Shown here: piece by piece, positions 18,282-27,485 of the stretch
Layout: each line of letters opens with the position of its first letter
How positions within the stretch are numbered: the stretch's first letter is position 1
Source: Lachnospiraceae bacterium AC2012
GTDB lineage: Bacteria; Bacillota; Clostridia; Lachnospirales; Lachnospiraceae
DNA: 64,000 bases
Direction: 5' to 3'
NCBI GenBank assembly: GCA_000702525.1
Contig: JNIN01000001.1
Location: 1,684,501-1,748,500 of the forward strand
The notes under the pieces: generated by a model
Database searches by the model: none
What the model was told of the DNA's origin: nothing
The model's input: only the letters and a program-made list of their open reading frames with translations
Made by a program: the position numbers and the translations under genes

Positions 18282-21200
18282 ATGCAAATAAATGAATTGA
18301 TGCAGAACATACAAGCGGGAACTATGCGAGGAGCGGATTCCGCTAATTTCTCAGGTGAAGGGATTCAGAAGTCTACAAATGGAGCATCCATCGATACTTC
18401 AACGCTTAGAGAAATCAAGATGGATAGTCCATTTTACAGTAAACATAGTCTTAAGGATGAGATGGAGAAAGCATCCGTGGGTGGCGCCGAGAACCAGACA
18501 GAAATCGTTAAGAATCAGATGGTTCTGGCATCGCAGACCATGTCGGGTGCAGATTTAAAAGAAATAGAAGAACAGGGACTGAATGCGAAGGAGATGGATC
18601 CGGAGGCCTATACCACCATTGCGGACCAGATTAAGCTTCAGCTTGCCAAAGCGGGCGTTGATATCAGCTCGATGGGTGGCTTGAGCCAGGACCAGATCGA
18701 AGCGATCAGTGGAAATGCAGACTACGCTGTTGCTATGGAAAACGCTCTGAAAGCGGCAGATTTGCCGGTTACCGAGGAGGTTGTCCAGGACGGCGTGATT
18801 GGCATGCAGAAAATTGACGAGATGAGCAGCGGTAACATTTCTAAGGATGCGATGGAATATCTCGTTCGAAATGCGATGCCAGCGACCGTGGAGAATGTCT
18901 ATACGGCGGTATTTGCAGGAAATGATACTGCACCGAAGGCGCTAGATCAGAGCGAAGACATAGAAAACATGCCAAAGAGCCTTGAGGAGCAGATTCAGAA
19001 AGTGATGGAAAATGCCGGCGTGGAAGTGACGGATGCGTCACTGATGGAGGCAAAGGAACTTTGTGTGAAGGGCATCCCAATGACCGAGGAGACCTTCGCA
19101 TACCTTGAAAAGCTGCAGAATGCTGTGATTCCGGAGCAGGGAATGGATGCCGTGCAGGCGATGGTCGATGCGGTAGCGGAAGGTAAGATGCCACAGGAGA
19201 TGAGCCTGATTCCGGGAGAATCGCTGATGGACCAGGCAAGAACAGCGGTGGAGACGATCCAGGAGATGGAGGTTGATCCGCAGGATCTTAGCAATTATCG
19301 AGCATTAGAAGAACTTCGCCTGACGATGACCGTGCAAGCTAGCTTTCGCTTGCTGAAATCAGGCGTTGAAATCGATACGAAAGACCTGAGCAAACTCGTG
19401 GATGACCTGAAAGCACAGGAGGAATCCTATGCCAGAGTGATGCTTGGAGAAGACGCAGAAACGGCGGAAATCGAAGCGTTTGTCCGCGTAGAGAAGACAG
19501 TGAGTGATATTCAGGAGATGCCGGCGGTACTTCTTGGCAGAATCCCGGATATGGAGACGGCGACATTCGATGAAATCCATACGGTGGGAATCGATGTCAG
19601 GACCAGATTCCAGGAGATGAACCAGACCTACGAGGCAGTAGGAACGGAGGTGCGACGAGACCTCGGTGATAGTATCCAGAAGGCATTTCGCAATGTGGAT
19701 ACGATTCTGGAGGATCTTGGCGAAGAGATTACCGAAGAGAACCAGCGCGCCGTTCGTATTTTAGCCTATAACGAGACAGAGATAACAACAGAGAATCTGG
19801 AGACCATGAAGGCCGGAGATCAGCTGGTACAAGCAACGCTGAAGCATCTGACACCGGCGGTGGTTGCAAAGATGATTCAGAATGGAGAGAATCCGCTGGA
19901 TGTTGGAATCAAAGAGCTGAATGAGCGTGCAATCGAGATACAAGGCGATTTGGAGACGTCTGATCAGAAAGATCAGGTTACGAGAAATGCAGCGGAAGAG
20001 CGTTATAGCAAATTCCTCTGGAAGTTAGACCAGTCCAGCGAATTATCCGAGAGTGAGAGAACGAGCTTTATCGGAGTGTTCCGCCTGATTCATCAGGTAA
20101 ATGCATCGGACGGAGCAGCAATCGGAATGCTGATCAATCAAGGACAGGATGTTACTTTGAAGAACCTGTTAACAGCCGTTCGTAGTCGAAAGTCAGAACA
20201 GCAGGAATTTACGATCGATGATGAGTTTGGCTATCGCGAGTCCGTGACAAGAGAGAGTATGACGATTACGGAGCAGATCGAGTCTTCCTTTACAGCGGAG
20301 ATGTCTGCTACCTTTACGAAAGAAAAGCAGGCGAGTCTACTTGCAGAGCGTGAGCTTAGTCCCTATAAGTTACAACAGTTAGAAAGTACGGATGAAGTGA
20401 TGGAGATGGCACCGAGCCAGCTTGCGGATGCGCTGACAGGGATGGAAGAACCCGTAGAGATCGAACAGCAGTATTATCGTGAGAAGGCAGTAGAGATTCG
20501 TCGTGCAGTACAGTCAGAAAGTCAGGTATATCAGTTGTTAGACCAGTTTGATATCCCACAGACGCCAGCGAATCTATCCGCCATGCAGGAACTTCTGTAT
20601 GATCGAAATAGTGCGTATCGCACGCTGAATGATGCTGCGAAGAAGCGCAAGGTCGATCGCCAGATTGCAGAGGGAATAGAAGAATTCTTGGATTTATCCG
20701 GTTTGGATTTCCTGTCAGAACTGGATGATATCATACAGAATAGTCTCGAGGAATTTGGCGAGGCATGTAAGACACCGGAAGCGATGGCAGAGGCACAAGA
20801 GAATCTTGCGGATCGTGCGGAGAATGTCATGCGAAATGCGCTCCTGCAGGATGGCGTGGCATCGCTTGATTTGAAGGCACTGCAGAGAATGTATGCGCAG
20901 ACGGGTATCTTTAGCGATATGGCCAAGACCGAGACTTACCATATACCAATTATGGTTGCGGATCAGGCAGGAAATATGACATTGAAGATTGTACGTGGCG
21001 AGGAGCAGAAGGGACTGGTAGATATCGCGTTGGATATGAATGCGCTTGGACGAATTCGTGCGGCTTTTCGCTGCGATGGTGAGACCGTGAGCGGTACTAT
21101 TTCCACAGATTCCAATGCGACGAGAACTGCGCTGTCTGAGCAGGCGGGAGCATTTGCCAGTGCCATGCAGCAGGAAACAGGTATGGGCGTGAGTTTCCAG

Positions 21201-21380
21201 TTTGGCTGGACACGAGAAGTGGATATCAATAGCATTTATCAGCAGGAAAACAAGATGGAACTTCCATTGAAGCAGGAAGAAGGAAAGGAAGAAGAGACCG
21301 ATCGGGCACAGGTGCAGACGAAAGTGCTCTATGGCGTGGCCAGATCCTTCATCGAGATGTTCCAGGAAGTCTTAGCTTAA
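18282..21380 (+). CDS. Large acidic helical protein with FliK-like C-terminal domain
   Basis: A 1032-residue, acidic, Glu/Gln/Ala-rich protein without signal peptide or membrane segment. Most of it is predicted helical, with several loosely similar 40-50 residue units of the kind TxENLxxMxxAxxxLxxL spread through it. Residues about 890-1000 resemble the C-terminal domain of flagellar hook-length control proteins: MALKIV-like strand, ALGRIRAAFRCDGETVSGTI, then helices. It may be what databases call DUF6240; I could not check this. The sigma-28-like promoter supports a flagellar role, although no other flagellar gene is adjacent. The next gene is convergent, with a terminator between. Confidence 0.6.
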   Translation: MQINELMQNIQAGTMRGADSANFSGEGIQKSTNGASIDTSTLREIKMDSPFYSKHSLKDEMEKASVGGAENQTEIVKNQMVLASQTMSGADLKEIEEQGLNAKEMDPEAYTTIADQIKLQLAKAGVDISSMGGLSQDQIEAISGNADYAVAMENALKAADLPVTEEVVQDGVIGMQKIDEMSSGNISKDAMEYLVRNAMPATVENVYTAVFAGNDTAPKALDQSEDIENMPKSLEEQIQKVMENAGVEVTDASLMEAKELCVKGIPMTEETFAYLEKLQNAVIPEQGMDAVQAMVDAVAEGKMPQEMSLIPGESLMDQARTAVETIQEMEVDPQDLSNYRALEELRLTMTVQASFRLLKSGVEIDTKDLSKLVDDLKAQEESYARVMLGEDAETAEIEAFVRVEKTVSDIQEMPAVLLGRIPDMETATFDEIHTVGIDVRTRFQEMNQTYEAVGTEVRRDLGDSIQKAFRNVDTILEDLGEEITEENQRAVRILAYNETEITTENLETMKAGDQLVQATLKHLTPAVVAKMIQNGENPLDVGIKELNERAIEIQGDLETSDQKDQVTRNAAEERYSKFLWKLDQSSELSESERTSFIGVFRLIHQVNASDGAAIGMLINQGQDVTLKNLLTAVRSRKSEQQEFTIDDEFGYRESVTRESMTITEQIESSFTAEMSATFTKEKQASLLAERELSPYKLQQLESTDEVMEMAPSQLADALTGMEEPVEIEQQYYREKAVEIRRAVQSESQVYQLLDQFDIPQTPANLSAMQELLYDRNSAYRTLNDAAKKRKVDRQIAEGIEEFLDLSGLDFLSELDDIIQNSLEEFGEACKTPEAMAEAQENLADRAENVMRNALLQDGVASLDLKALQRMYAQTGIFSDMAKTETYHIPIMVADQAGNMTLKIVRGEEQKGLVDIALDMNALGRIRAAFRCDGETVSGTISTDSNATRTALSEQAGAFASAMQQETGMGVSFQFGWTREVDINSIYQQENKMELPLKQEEGKEEETDRAQVQTKVLYGVARSFIEMFQEVLA

Positions 21381-21404
21381 TAGAGGATGTTTCCATAGAT
21401 TAGG

Positions 21405-21445
21405 GAAGCCCGTCAACCGATTGTGGTTGGCGGGCTTCTCTTGGT
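21405..21445. terminator. Bidirectional terminator
   Basis: GAAGCCCGTCAACC (21405-21418) pairs with GGTTGGCGGGCTTC (21425-21438) over 14 pairs with one G-U, around a 6-base loop. It sits between the convergent FliK-like gene and galM. Confidence 0.8.
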
Positions 21446-21476
21446 AAATGAAGATGAAAATAGGATATTAGGCGAT

Positions 21477-22586
21477 TTATTTTGCTGAAAAATGGTATAC
21501 TGTTCTACTCTTAAATTCTTCTCCAACCTTTAAAACCGGCTGTGGGAAGCTAGGCACATTGATGGCATTTGGATAGTACTGTGTTTCAAATGCGATTCCT
21601 CCACGGAAGTCATAGGCTTTGCCGCCTTTTCCGATGTGAGAGGAGTCGAGATAGTTGCCACTGTACATCTGGATGCCAGGTAAATCTGTGTAGATATCCA
21701 TCTTTCGACCGGTCTTGTCGGAACGAAGAGAACCAACATGGGAAACGCTAAATCCGTCGGATTCCTTCATGGTCAGCGGAAAGGCATTGCTGACATAGCC
21801 TTCGGCACTGAATTCAGCAGCTTCGTCCTTGAGGTTCAGGATATGATTATGATCATATCCATGCGCCCAGACTAACTGGTCGTACTCAGCGTCGATATCT
21901 GCATTCAGACGTTTTTCTGTGCGGAAATCAAACGGTGTATCAAAGACGTCTGTAATAGTACCGTCCGGGATGGATTCCTGGTTAGCACGAGTGATGGAAT
22001 CAGCATTCAACCAGACGAAATGGTCCATTACGGAGCCACTGTCGTGACCATTGAGGTTGAAATAGCTGTGATTTGTTGGATTAAAGATGGTATCTTTGTC
22101 CGTCTTTGCACGGTATGTGATGGAGATACTATTGTTATTCCATAATTTATACGTGATTTCTATATGGATATTGCCTGGGAAGCCGCATTCCATATCGGTT
22201 CCATCATAGGCAAAAGTGATTTCATCGTCCTGCTCCTCGATCACATTCCAGATTTTACGGTGGAATGGATGGAAACCGCTATGCAGGTTGTTTTTGCCAT
22301 CATTCTGATCGAGTTCATAGTGAACGCCATTCAAATCGAAGGCGGCACCACCAATACGATTGGCAACTGGAGTTACACAGCATCCGAATCCCGGATCGTT
22401 GACGAAATAATCTTCCAGTTTGTCGTAACCGAGTACGACATCGCTTAGATTGCCGTCTTTGTCAGGAACGTGAAGTTCCAGTAAATTAGCGCCATAATTC
22501 ATGACTTTGGCAGTGAGATCTGCCTTCTTTAATTCATATGTGTAGACAGCCTCGCCGTCTGCATTTCCCCAAAGAGTTTTGTTCAT
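21477..22586 (-). CDS. galM: Aldose 1-epimerase (galactose mutarotase)
   Basis: Interconverts alpha and beta anomers of hexoses such as galactose and glucose. The 369-residue protein has the family motifs NPTNHSYFNL with the catalytic His, DHNHILN, and the C-terminal FETQYYPNA with the catalytic Glu. The start is placed at 22586 because GGGAGG lies 7 bases upstream; an in-frame ATG at 22601 overlaps that ribosome site and is not used. No signal peptide, so it acts in the cytoplasm. Divergent from the penicillin-binding protein gene. Confidence 0.93.
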   Translation of the reverse strand: MNKTLWGNADGEAVYTYELKKADLTAKVMNYGANLLELHVPDKDGNLSDVVLGYDKLEDYFVNDPGFGCCVTPVANRIGGAAFDLNGVHYELDQNDGKNNLHSGFHPFHRKIWNVIEEQDDEITFAYDGTDMECGFPGNIHIEITYKLWNNNSISITYRAKTDKDTIFNPTNHSYFNLNGHDSGSVMDHFVWLNADSITRANQESIPDGTITDVFDTPFDFRTEKRLNADIDAEYDQLVWAHGYDHNHILNLKDEAAEFSAEGYVSNAFPLTMKESDGFSVSHVGSLRSDKTGRKMDIYTDLPGIQMYSGNYLDSSHIGKGGKAYDFRGGIAFETQYYPNAINVPSFPQPVLKVGEEFKSRTVYHFSAK

Positions 22587-22696
22587 CGTGAAACCTCCCA
22601 TATATTTAATAACCCACTATTTAGATTAGCCCATTTTTACGGGAAATGGAAGAATGAAGTTTTGCAAATTCGATGGGATATTTGGCAAAAAATAGG

Positions 22697-22702
22697 TATA
22701 AT
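22697..22702 (+). promoter_or_regulatory. Candidate -10 box for the penicillin-binding protein
   Basis: TATAAT at 22697-22702, 40 bp before the start codon. No convincing -35 lies at the right distance, so only the -10 is reported. Confidence 0.4.
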
Positions 22703-22741
22703 GAAATTGACTTTGGTACAGGGAGTAACGAGAGGATAACT

Positions 22742-24991
22742 ATGGCGAAAAAACGCAAGAAAAAGAAGAAGACCAGGCTGCAGAAGACCTGGCGTTTCTT
22801 GAAAATACAACTGTTCTTAATCGCTTTGGTCATCGGCGCGCTGATCTATTATTATTCAGGTGGATATGCGGCGGAGGTGTCACAATTGCACGGGGAAGCA
22901 GTCGACCTTGTTGCCTCCTCGGACGAGAATACCTTTCGTTCGACGGAGACGAGTATCGCTTATGACGTAAATGGGGAGACCATTACCGTCATGAAGGGCG
23001 AGAAGGACGTCTATTACGTAGAATACGAGGACTTGCCGGTGTATCTGAAGGATGCCATCGTGTCGATCGAGGACAAGCGATTCTATTCGCATCATGGCGT
23101 GGATTACAAGGGAATTGCACGTGCAATCTGGGCAATGATTCGTGACCGCGAAGTGACGCAGGGCGCATCTACCATTACGCAGCAGCTCGCGCGAAATGTT
23201 TTTCTGACGCAGGATAAGACCTGGGAGCGTAAGATAGAAGAGATCTATATCGCGGTGGAACTGGAGAAGAAATACACGAAGGATGAGATTCTCGAATTCT
23301 ATTTGAACAATATCTATTTTGGAAATGGTTACTATGGCATTGGTGCAGCGGCGAAGGGATATTTTAACTGTAGTGTTAGTGATTTGAGCCTTTCGCAAAT
23401 CGCGTTTTTATGCGGGATTCCAAATAATCCAACGACATATGACCCACTGACGAATTATGAGAATGCCATCAGTCGTCGCGATCGCATCCTAAAGAATATG
23501 CTGGAGGATAAGAAGATCTCTGAGTCGAGCTATACTGCAGCTACGACAGAGACGATTACCTTAAATCCACCGGCAGAGCAGGAGAAGAATGATTATCTGA
23601 CAACGTATACGAATTATTGCGCGACGCGTATATTGATGCAGCTGGAAGGATTTGAATTTAAGAATGAGTTCTCTTCAGACGAAGAGAAAGAAACCTATGA
23701 AACATCTTACGAAGAACTGTATAACCAGTGTAATCAGCGGTTGTTCACGGGTGGATATCGGATTTATACCTCACTGGATTTAAATATACAGAGTACACTG
23801 CAGGACACGATCGACACAACACTTTCGTCTTTTGATGAGACGGGGGACGATGGAATCTATGAATTGCAGTCGGCAGCGGTCTGTATCGACAATACGACCG
23901 GTATGGTTAAGGCGATTGTCGGTGGTAGAACGCAGGAGAATGTTGTGGGATACACCTTGAATCGAGGGTATCAGAGCTATCGTCAGCCGGGATCCACCAT
24001 CAAGCCATTGCTCGTCTATACACCGGCGTTGGAACTGGGGTATACACCGGATACCAGCGTTGTGGATGAAGAAATTCCAGATGGACCAAGCAATGCGGAT
24101 GGCAATTATCTGGGAACGATGACACTTCGAAGAGCGGTGGAACTCTCCAGAAATACCGTAGCATACAGTATCTTAAATGAAATCGGGCCGAGTACAGGAC
24201 TCGAATACCTGTATAAGCTCGGGTTTACAAGAATTGATGCCAACGACAACCGCCCAATCGCGGCGCTGGGAGCGCTTACCAATGGTGCTTCCCCGCTGGA
24301 GATGGCAAAGGGATATGCGGCATTGGAAAATGGTGGTGCATCGCGAGATCCTAATTGCATCATGCAGATTACGGATTCGCAAGGAAATGTGATCTATCAG
24401 CATGAGCAGGTAGAAACGGTGATTTATACAGCGGATGCTGCCAGACAGATGACGGATATTCTGGAGGGTGTATTTACAGAGGGAACAGCGAAGGGGCTGG
24501 GACTAGGAGATATGCCTTGCGCCGGAAAGACAGGAACGACCAATGAGAGTAAAGATGGCTGGTTTGTTGGATATACGCCGTATTATACGACGAGTGTGTG
24601 GGTTGGTTACGATGACCCAAGAACGCTGACAGGTCTTACCGGTGCCTCTTATCCGGGACAAATCTGGCACAGTTTTATGGCGACCATTCACGATGGCCTG
24701 CAACCGATTAGTTTCACGGATGCTATTACGGTTATGAACAATGGCAATGCCTGGAATACGATTGTTTCCACACCAGATGAGCAAACGGTGGAAGAATCCG
24801 GTGCGACGGGCGCGGAAAATACTTCCAATGCACCAACGGGGGAAGGAAACACGACAGAAGGACAAACTCCGGCCGGAGACGCTGAGAATGCCGGAAATGC
24901 AGGAAATGCTACGCATGTCGGTGATGCAACGACAGAGGAACATAACGGAGATATCGACAATGGAATCGCAGAAGGAACGGTAGTACCATAA
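22742..24991 (+). CDS. pbpA: Class A penicillin-binding protein (PBP1A type)
   Basis: Bifunctional peptidoglycan synthase of 749 residues. A Lys-rich cytoplasmic tail and one membrane helix (about 20-42) are followed by the GT51 glycosyltransferase (EDKRFYSHHGVD near 108-119 with the catalytic Glu, and STITQQLARN) and the transpeptidase: active-site STIK near 418-421, SRN near 470, and KTGT near 595-598. The last 75 residues are a low-complexity Asn/Gly/Thr/Glu tail outside the cell. The start at 22742 follows AGAGGA by 5 bases; an in-frame ATG at 22673 lies upstream of the -10 box and is rejected. The symbol is generic. Confidence 0.93.
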   Translation: MAKKRKKKKKTRLQKTWRFLKIQLFLIALVIGALIYYYSGGYAAEVSQLHGEAVDLVASSDENTFRSTETSIAYDVNGETITVMKGEKDVYYVEYEDLPVYLKDAIVSIEDKRFYSHHGVDYKGIARAIWAMIRDREVTQGASTITQQLARNVFLTQDKTWERKIEEIYIAVELEKKYTKDEILEFYLNNIYFGNGYYGIGAAAKGYFNCSVSDLSLSQIAFLCGIPNNPTTYDPLTNYENAISRRDRILKNMLEDKKISESSYTAATTETITLNPPAEQEKNDYLTTYTNYCATRILMQLEGFEFKNEFSSDEEKETYETSYEELYNQCNQRLFTGGYRIYTSLDLNIQSTLQDTIDTTLSSFDETGDDGIYELQSAAVCIDNTTGMVKAIVGGRTQENVVGYTLNRGYQSYRQPGSTIKPLLVYTPALELGYTPDTSVVDEEIPDGPSNADGNYLGTMTLRRAVELSRNTVAYSILNEIGPSTGLEYLYKLGFTRIDANDNRPIAALGALTNGASPLEMAKGYAALENGGASRDPNCIMQITDSQGNVIYQHEQVETVIYTADAARQMTDILEGVFTEGTAKGLGLGDMPCAGKTGTTNESKDGWFVGYTPYYTTSVWVGYDDPRTLTGLTGASYPGQIWHSFMATIHDGLQPISFTDAITVMNNGNAWNTIVSTPDEQTVEESGATGAENTSNAPTGEGNTTEGQTPAGDAENAGNAGNATHVGDATTEEHNGDIDNGIAEGTVVP

Positions 24992-25011
24992 GGAAGGGTA
25001 CTACCGTTTTG
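24977..25011 (+). terminator. Terminator overlapping the PBP stop codon
   Basis: ACGGTAGTACC (24977-24987) pairs perfectly with GGTACTACCGT (24997-25007), followed by TTTTG. The left arm lies inside the last codons of the PBP gene. Confidence 0.88.
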
Positions 25012-25024
25012 TGTAAACATGCGC

Positions 25025-25092
25025 TATAATGAATACATCGGGGCGGTAACGTTTCCAAAAGAGGTGGTTACGGTTACTAGTTACGGTTACTA
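25025..25092 (+). promoter_or_regulatory. Glucokinase upstream region with tandem 13-bp repeat
   Basis: TATAAT at 25025-25030 is a possible -10 without a clear -35. Downstream lie a weak cre-like sequence (25044-25057, containing AACGTTTCCA) and two adjacent perfect copies of GTTACGGTTACTA (25067-25079 and 25080-25092). The repeats end 22 bp before the start codon. Confidence 0.4.
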
Positions 25093-25114
25093 TAAATAGA
25101 TTAGGAGAATGAAA

Positions 25115-26050
25115 ATGGCAAACTATGAATTCGGAATTGACCTGGGAGGAACTACTTGTAAAATCGGCCTCTTTCAGGGAGAAGAGATGATTGATAAGTG
25201 GGAAATTCCTACAGATACAAGCGATGGTGGCAAGAACATCCTCAGGGATATAGCAGATAGTGTAAAGGCGAAGATCGAAGAGAAAGCCATTGCAAAAGAC
25301 GATATCAAGGGACTTGGAATCGGTGTTCCGGGACCGGTGACGGACGATGGAACAGTCCACAATTGCGTTAATCTTGGTTGGGGAACTGTGAATATCTCCG
25401 AGAAATTGGGAGAACTCAGTGGATATCCTGTCAAAGTTGGAAATGATGCGAATGTCGCTGCGCTCGGTGAGAGCTGGATGGGCGGCGGTAAGGATTATAA
25501 CAGCGTTGTTGTTGTGACACTGGGCACTGGTATCGGTGGCGGTATCATTATCAATGATCGCATTATCGCCGGTGCACATGGTGCTGGTGGTGAGATTGGA
25601 CATATGCTCGTAAATCCGGAGGAGGAACTCGCTTGTAACTGCGGACTTCACGGATGTATTGAGCAATATGCATCTGCGACGGGTATTGTACGAACAGCAA
25701 ACCGTTATCTGGATGCGACAGATACGGAGAGTGTACTTAGAAAAGAAGCGAATATCTCTGCAAAGACGGTATTTGATGCGGCAAGAGAAGGTGATGCACT
25801 GGCACTTACGATTGTGGATGATGTATGCGAAAAGCTTGCAAAGACACTGGCTAGACTGGCTACGGTCGTAGATCCAGAGGTATTTTTGATTGGTGGCGGT
25901 GTTTCCAAGGCGGGACAGATTCTACTCGATCATGTGGCAGAACCATATAAGAAATATGCGTTCCATGCTTGTAGAGATACGAAGATTGGCCTGGCAACAC
26001 TTGGAAATGATGCCGGTATGTATGGTGCAGCACGTATGGTGCTTGATTAA
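25115..26050 (+). CDS. glcK: ROK-family glucokinase
   Basis: Phosphorylates glucose with ATP at the entry of glycolysis. The 311-residue protein has the N-terminal ATP-binding DLGGTTCKIGL, the catalytic GNDANVAALGE region, GTGIGGGII, and the ROK zinc motif CNCGLHGCIEQ near 168-178. The start at 25115 follows AGGAG (25103-25107) by 7 bases; an ATG at 25109 is too close to that site. ROK members vary in sugar choice, so glucose is the likely but not proven substrate. Confidence 0.88.
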   Translation: MANYEFGIDLGGTTCKIGLFQGEEMIDKWEIPTDTSDGGKNILRDIADSVKAKIEEKAIAKDDIKGLGIGVPGPVTDDGTVHNCVNLGWGTVNISEKLGELSGYPVKVGNDANVAALGESWMGGGKDYNSVVVVTLGTGIGGGIIINDRIIAGAHGAGGEIGHMLVNPEEELACNCGLHGCIEQYASATGIVRTANRYLDATDTESVLRKEANISAKTVFDAAREGDALALTIVDDVCEKLAKTLARLATVVDPEVFLIGGGVSKAGQILLDHVAEPYKKYAFHACRDTKIGLATLGNDAGMYGAARMVLD

Positions 26051-26073
26051 TAGAGTGAATTTGGGATAAATCT

Positions 26074-27297
26074 ATGATGAAGGAAGAGAATACAAGGAAA
26101 ACATGGCCGGAAGTACGACAAAGCTTGTTTCGTATGGTGTCTGTCGGTATTGTTGATATACCAATCAATCAGGCGTATGACGTAATCAGTACGGCAGCGT
26201 TGTTGGTGAATCTGGTGGCGTCGATTGCGAATACTTTTCAATCCGTACATATTTTATATGGACCGGTGTTGGAAATGATTGAGGCTGTAACGGTGGCATT
26301 TTTTGCGATTGATTACGTCCTACGAGTGGTGACGGCAAAATGCCTGTATCCGGACGATCGGGAGGGCATTTCGATTCTTCGATATATGTTCAGTTTTGCA
26401 GGAATCATTGATCTTTTGTCGTTTTTTCCGTATTATCTGCCGTTTTTCTTTCCTGCGGGAGCGGCGGTATTTCGTATGTTCCGCGTCGCGAGAATCATGC
26501 GACTGTTTCGCATTAATGCCTACTATGATTCCTTGAATGTAATCACCGAGGTATTGGTAAGTAAGAAACAGCAATTACTGTCTTCGATTTATATTATTAT
26601 GATTCTCATGATGGGTTCGTCCCTCTGTATGTATAGTCTGGAGCATGAGGCACAGCCAGATGTCTTTAGCAATGCATTTTCAGGCATCTGGTGGTCAGCA
26701 TCCACGCTTCTTACCGTGGGATACGGAGATATTTATCCGGTGACGACACTCGGACAGTTCTTTGGAATTGTGATTTCCTTCCTGGGTGTGGGCATGGTGG
26801 CAATCCCGACAGGTATCATTTCCGCGGGATTCGTAGAACAGTATTCCAGACTGAAGCGCCTTGGCGACTATGGAATGGATGAGGATATTGAATTTGTAGA
26901 ACTTCTGGTGAAACCGAAGGACAAGTGGGTTGGCAAAAGAATTGGTGATTTGGGATTGCCGAAATCAGCTTTGGTTATTGTTGTCATCCGTGGAAAAGAG
27001 ACGATTATTGCAAGATCAGATATTATCCTACAACCGAACGATGTACTCGTGCTTGGGGCTGCAAATCATAGGAGCGATCATCCGGTCAATTTGAAGGAGA
27101 TTAAGCTGGAGAAGGAGCACCCTTGGACGGGACAGAAGATTCGCGACCTCGATATCAGCCGTCAGACGATTATTGTTAGTATCAAGAGAAATGGTAGATT
27201 TCGCATCCCGCATGGGGATATGACACTGATGGAAGCGGATCGTATATATCTGTACACAAAAGTGAAAATACATATTGCAGAGCCGGGAGAAGAGTAG
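26074..27297 (+). CDS. Voltage-gated-type K+ channel with two TrkA-C (RCK-C) domains
   Basis: A 407-residue membrane protein. Six helices lie between about 35 and 255: the S4-like segment FRMFRVARIMRLFR has regularly spaced arginines, and the pore has the selectivity filter TVGYGD near 215-220. The cytoplasmic part holds two consecutive TrkA-C-like modules, about 270-325 (VGKRIGDLGLPKSALVIVVI) and 345-400 (GQKIRDLDISRQTIIVSIKR), with no Rossmann TrkA-N domain before them. TrkA-C domains in other K+ transporters bind cyclic di-AMP. The gene follows glucokinase by 23 bp and may share its transcript. Confidence 0.88.
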   Translation: MMKEENTRKTWPEVRQSLFRMVSVGIVDIPINQAYDVISTAALLVNLVASIANTFQSVHILYGPVLEMIEAVTVAFFAIDYVLRVVTAKCLYPDDREGISILRYMFSFAGIIDLLSFFPYYLPFFFPAGAAVFRMFRVARIMRLFRINAYYDSLNVITEVLVSKKQQLLSSIYIIMILMMGSSLCMYSLEHEAQPDVFSNAFSGIWWSASTLLTVGYGDIYPVTTLGQFFGIVISFLGVGMVAIPTGIISAGFVEQYSRLKRLGDYGMDEDIEFVELLVKPKDKWVGKRIGDLGLPKSALVIVVIRGKETIIARSDIILQPNDVLVLGAANHRSDHPVNLKEIKLEKEHPWTGQKIRDLDISRQTIIVSIKRNGRFRIPHGDMTLMEADRIYLYTKVKIHIAEPGEE

Positions 27298-27336
27298 TAG
27301 GATGGAACTTGGGTCGTGGTTCAACGACCCTATCGA

Positions 27337-27410
27337 CGGCGTGTGGCTCAGTTTGGTAGAGCGCTGCGTTCGGGACGCAGAGGCCGCAAGTTCGAATCTT
27401 GTCACGCCGA
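27337..27410 (+). tRNA. tRNA-Pro (anticodon CGG)
   Basis: A full cloverleaf can be folded: acceptor CGGCGTG/CACGCCG, D arm GCTC/GAGC, anticodon stem CTGCG/CGCAG with loop TTCGGGA giving anticodon CGG (reads CCG, proline), a 5-base variable loop and T arm GCAAG-TTCGAAT-CTTGT. Discriminator is A at 27410. CCA is not encoded. A 7-bp hairpin (GGGTCGT/ACGACCC, 27311-27330) lies just upstream, between the channel gene and the tRNA. Confidence 0.95.
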
Positions 27411-27426
27411 TTAGGATGAAATGAAA

Positions 27427-27468
27427 AAAGTGGCCTTGAGAGCTATGCTCTCAAGGCCACTTTCTTTA
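27427..27468. terminator. Strong bidirectional terminator
   Basis: A perfect 16-bp inverted repeat (27427-27442 with 27448-27463) around a 5-base loop, flanked by an A run on the left and T-rich sequence on the right. It serves the tRNA and the convergent TetR gene. Confidence 0.9.
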
Positions 27469-27485
27469 TGCCGTTGTAAGAATGA

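Noticed and set aside
17550-18314. 254-residue open frame on the minus strand across recR
   Set aside because: It lies antisense to recR, which has full family motifs, has no ribosome site and its translation is rich in Cys, His and Ile without domain features.
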